In this document: one piece after another, positions 13,465 to 14,739 of the stretch | Layout of the letters: each line of letters begins with the position of its first letter | Numbering within the stretch: the stretch's first letter is position 1 | Assembly (NCBI GenBank): GCA_949299435.1 | Contig: CASGAK010000048.1 | Location: forward strand, 1-14,739 | Reading direction: 5' to 3' | DNA: 14,739 nucleotides | Origin: an uncultured bacterium | Lineage (GTDB): Bacteria > Cyanobacteriota > Vampirovibrionia > Gastranaerophilales > Gastranaerophilaceae | Notes under the pieces: model-generated | Database searches by the model: none | What the model was told of the DNA's origin: nothing | What the model saw: the letters and a program-made list of their open reading frames with translations, nothing else | Made by a program: the position numbers and the translations under genes

Positions 13465-13517
13465 TTGATTTTTAAACGTGAAAAAATTTATTTAATCTTT
13501 TCGATGTAATACAATTG

Positions 13518-13526
13518 TGGTATCAT
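13518..13526 (+). promoter_or_regulatory. Extended -10 promoter of rmuC
   Basis: TGGTATCAT (13518-13526) matches the extended -10 form TGnTATAAT with one change. The upstream -35 region (about 13497-13503) is weak, as is common for extended -10 promoters. The start of transcription would be near 13533, leaving a short leader with AGAGGGAG (13536-13543). Confidence 0.45.
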
Positions 13527-13551
13527 TCATTAGAAAGAGGGAGATTTTCTA

Positions 13552-14628
13552 ATGGATATACTAATTTTTATAGCAGGAGTAATTTTCGGGGGAATATCTG
13601 TATGGACCGCACTGAATTTAAGCAGAAAAGCCGAAAGAAATAATACGGAATTAATGCTTGAACAAATGAGGCTGTATTTTGAAAACACTGCAAACAAAGT
13701 AATACAGGACAGTTCTGAGAGTATAAGTATTCAAAGTAAAGAAAGACTTGAAGAATTTTACAAGAAATTTAAAGAAAAGATAGATGATTTTGAAAAACGC
13801 AGTGAGGAAAATTTTAAGACTGAAAACGAGAAATTTACAAGGTTTGATATGAACATAAAAAGTTTCATAGATGCTGGAAACAAAATTTCTACGGACACTT
13901 CGAACTTAATCCGCGTAATGCGATCTGATAACAAATATTCCGGACATTGGGGCGAAATTGTTTTGGAAAAAGTACTTGAAGCCTCAGGGCTAAGACGAGA
14001 TGAAGAGTTTAAAATTCAAAAAGGGACAAACGAAGGACGACCTGATGCGGTAGTATATCTGCCTGAAAATCGCTGTATTTTCATAGACAGCAAGACTTCA
14101 TTTAACTCTTGGTACGGATATATAAATTCAGAAGATGAAAGTGAAAAAGCAATTCATTTAAAACAATTTCTGGATTCAACCAAGGCACATATCAAAGGGC
14201 TTGCGAACAGGGACTATTCAGCAGAAACAAACTCACCTGATTACGTATTAATGTTTATACCGATAGAAAGCTGCTATTCAATGATGTTTTGCAACGACTG
14301 TACGCTATGGGATTTTGCTTGGGAAAAAGGAGTTATGCCCGTATCACCCTCCACACTGCTTGCAGCGTTAAAAATAATTAACGCATTCCATACACTTGAC
14401 AAGCAAAACAAAAATATAAAAGAGATGGCAAAACGCTGTGCAAATGTATATGACAAATTTGCAGGACTTTTGGAAGAATTACTTAAAATTCGCACGTGCC
14501 TAAATAACGCTTTAATTAAATTGCAAGGGCAAGGAAACATCTTAACCCAAATCGAAAAAATAGAAAAACTTGGAGCACCTATATCCAAGAGCATTCCCGA
14601 AATTAATCAAGATATACCAGAGGATTAG
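13552..14628 (+). CDS. rmuC: RmuC-family DNA recombination protein (358 aa)
   Basis: RmuC-family proteins limit recombination at short inverted repeats and contain a putative PD-(D/E)xK-type nuclease fold; the biochemical role is still poorly defined. The N-terminus has one membrane helix (2-21), then a long coiled-coil (about 24-115), the usual RmuC arrangement. The core domain begins with GHWGEIVLEKVLEASGL (131-147), a family signature. RPDAVVYL (163-170, D165) and CIFIDSKTSF (175-184, D179 and K181) give the nuclease-like D...D-x-K set. FIPIESCYSMMF (235-246) and MPVSPSTLLAALKI (262-275) are also typical. The C-terminal coiled-coil (about 283-345) and a short acidic tail end the protein. 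The length is near the lower end of the family. AGAGGGAG (13536-13543) 8 nt upstream supports ATG 13552. Confidence 0.92.
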   Translation: MDILIFIAGVIFGGISVWTALNLSRKAERNNTELMLEQMRLYFENTANKVIQDSSESISIQSKERLEEFYKKFKEKIDDFEKRSEENFKTENEKFTRFDMNIKSFIDAGNKISTDTSNLIRVMRSDNKYSGHWGEIVLEKVLEASGLRRDEEFKIQKGTNEGRPDAVVYLPENRCIFIDSKTSFNSWYGYINSEDESEKAIHLKQFLDSTKAHIKGLANRDYSAETNSPDYVLMFIPIESCYSMMFCNDCTLWDFAWEKGVMPVSPSTLLAALKIINAFHTLDKQNKNIKEMAKRCANVYDKFAGLLEELLKIRTCLNNALIKLQGQGNILTQIEKIEKLGAPISKSIPEINQDIPED

Positions 14629-14631
14629 TTA

Positions 14632-14660
14632 TTGACAACATTAGAAATACTTTGTACTAT
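14632..14660 (+). promoter_or_regulatory. Promoter-like site just after rmuC
   Basis: A consensus -35 TTGACA (14632-14637) is followed after exactly 17 nt by TACTAT (14655-14660; 4 of 6). It starts 3 nt after the rmuC stop. Transcription would begin near 14667 and meet the terminator at 14688-14722 almost at once, so it may drive a very short RNA or an attenuated downstream gene outside the window. Confidence 0.45.
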
Positions 14661-14666
14661 AAAGTA
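14648..14666. promoter_or_regulatory. Operator-like palindrome around the -10 box
   Basis: TACTTT (14648-14653) and AAAGTA (14661-14666) are perfect inverted repeats with a 7-nt centre that contains most of the TACTAT -10 box. A dimeric repressor bound here would block the promoter. The regulator is not identifiable from the sequence. Confidence 0.45.
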
Positions 14667-14687
14667 AATCACAAATAAATTAATCTT

Positions 14688-14722
14688 AAAAAGCCTGGAT
14701 ATTTTCAGGCCTTTTCTTTTTT
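14688..14722 (+). terminator. Rho-independent terminator after rmuC
   Basis: GCCTG (14693-14697) pairs with CAGGC (14706-14710) around an 8-nt loop. Flanking A and T runs extend the stem with one bulged C, and the end is TTTTCTTTTTT. It serves rmuC and any transcript from the promoter-like site at 14632. The last 17 bases of the window show nothing recognisable. Confidence 0.7.
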
Positions 14723-14739
14723 AAATGACAGAAAATATC

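Overview
The window is AT-rich, has good Shine-Dalgarno sites, and carries envelope genes (signal peptide, periplasmic LTxxQ protein). Several large, family-restricted membrane proteins have short 'AFKGN/FNFTAN'-type N-terminal motifs. Together with TrmFO, this fits a gut non-photosynthetic relative of cyanobacteria (Melainabacteria/Vampirovibrionia, Gastranaerophilales-like). The assignment is by gene style only and is inference. No tRNA, rRNA, CRISPR array, transposase or phage gene is visible.

Layout. 1-645 (-) is the N-terminal part of an EF-hand-pair protein cut by the window edge. 793-1287 (+) holds two tandem genes for tiny proteins sharing an identical C-terminal LDLLA. 1530-1757 (+) is a DUF1858 CxxC protein. 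1849-3930 (-) is a 693-aa membrane protein built from two copies of one module. 4219-5523 (+) is trmFO. It converges, with a 4-nt gap, on a two-gene minus-strand operon (6741-5528) whose products resemble single copies of that same module. 6900-8390 (+) is a compact operon: zinc-finger anti-sigma factor, ECF sigma factor and exported Spy/CpxP-like LTxxQ protein. From 13284 down to 8480 (-) lie a NarL-type response regulator, a soluble histidine kinase and a 1091-aa membrane protein with a threefold internal repeat. 13552-14628 (+) is an RmuC-family protein, followed by a promoter-like site with a palindrome and a terminator.

How parts may work together. The anti-sigma/sigma/LTxxQ operon looks like an envelope or metal-stress circuit, similar in parts to CnrYXH: a periplasmic sensor or chaperone, a membrane anti-sigma, and a sigma factor that may read an ECF-like promoter in front of the operon. 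The regulator, kinase and giant membrane protein are co-directional and may form one transcription unit. The 693-, 221- and 183-aa proteins form a local paralogous membrane family of unknown function.

Regulatory DNA is rich. Palindromes overlap putative -10 regions at about 1038-1070, 4061-4083 and 14648-14666. A nested 106-nt hairpin (13359-13464) lies between the regulator gene and rmuC. Intrinsic terminators close most units. No gene-free stretch exceeds 300 bases; the longest are 3931-4218 and 13285-13551, and both hold regulatory signals.
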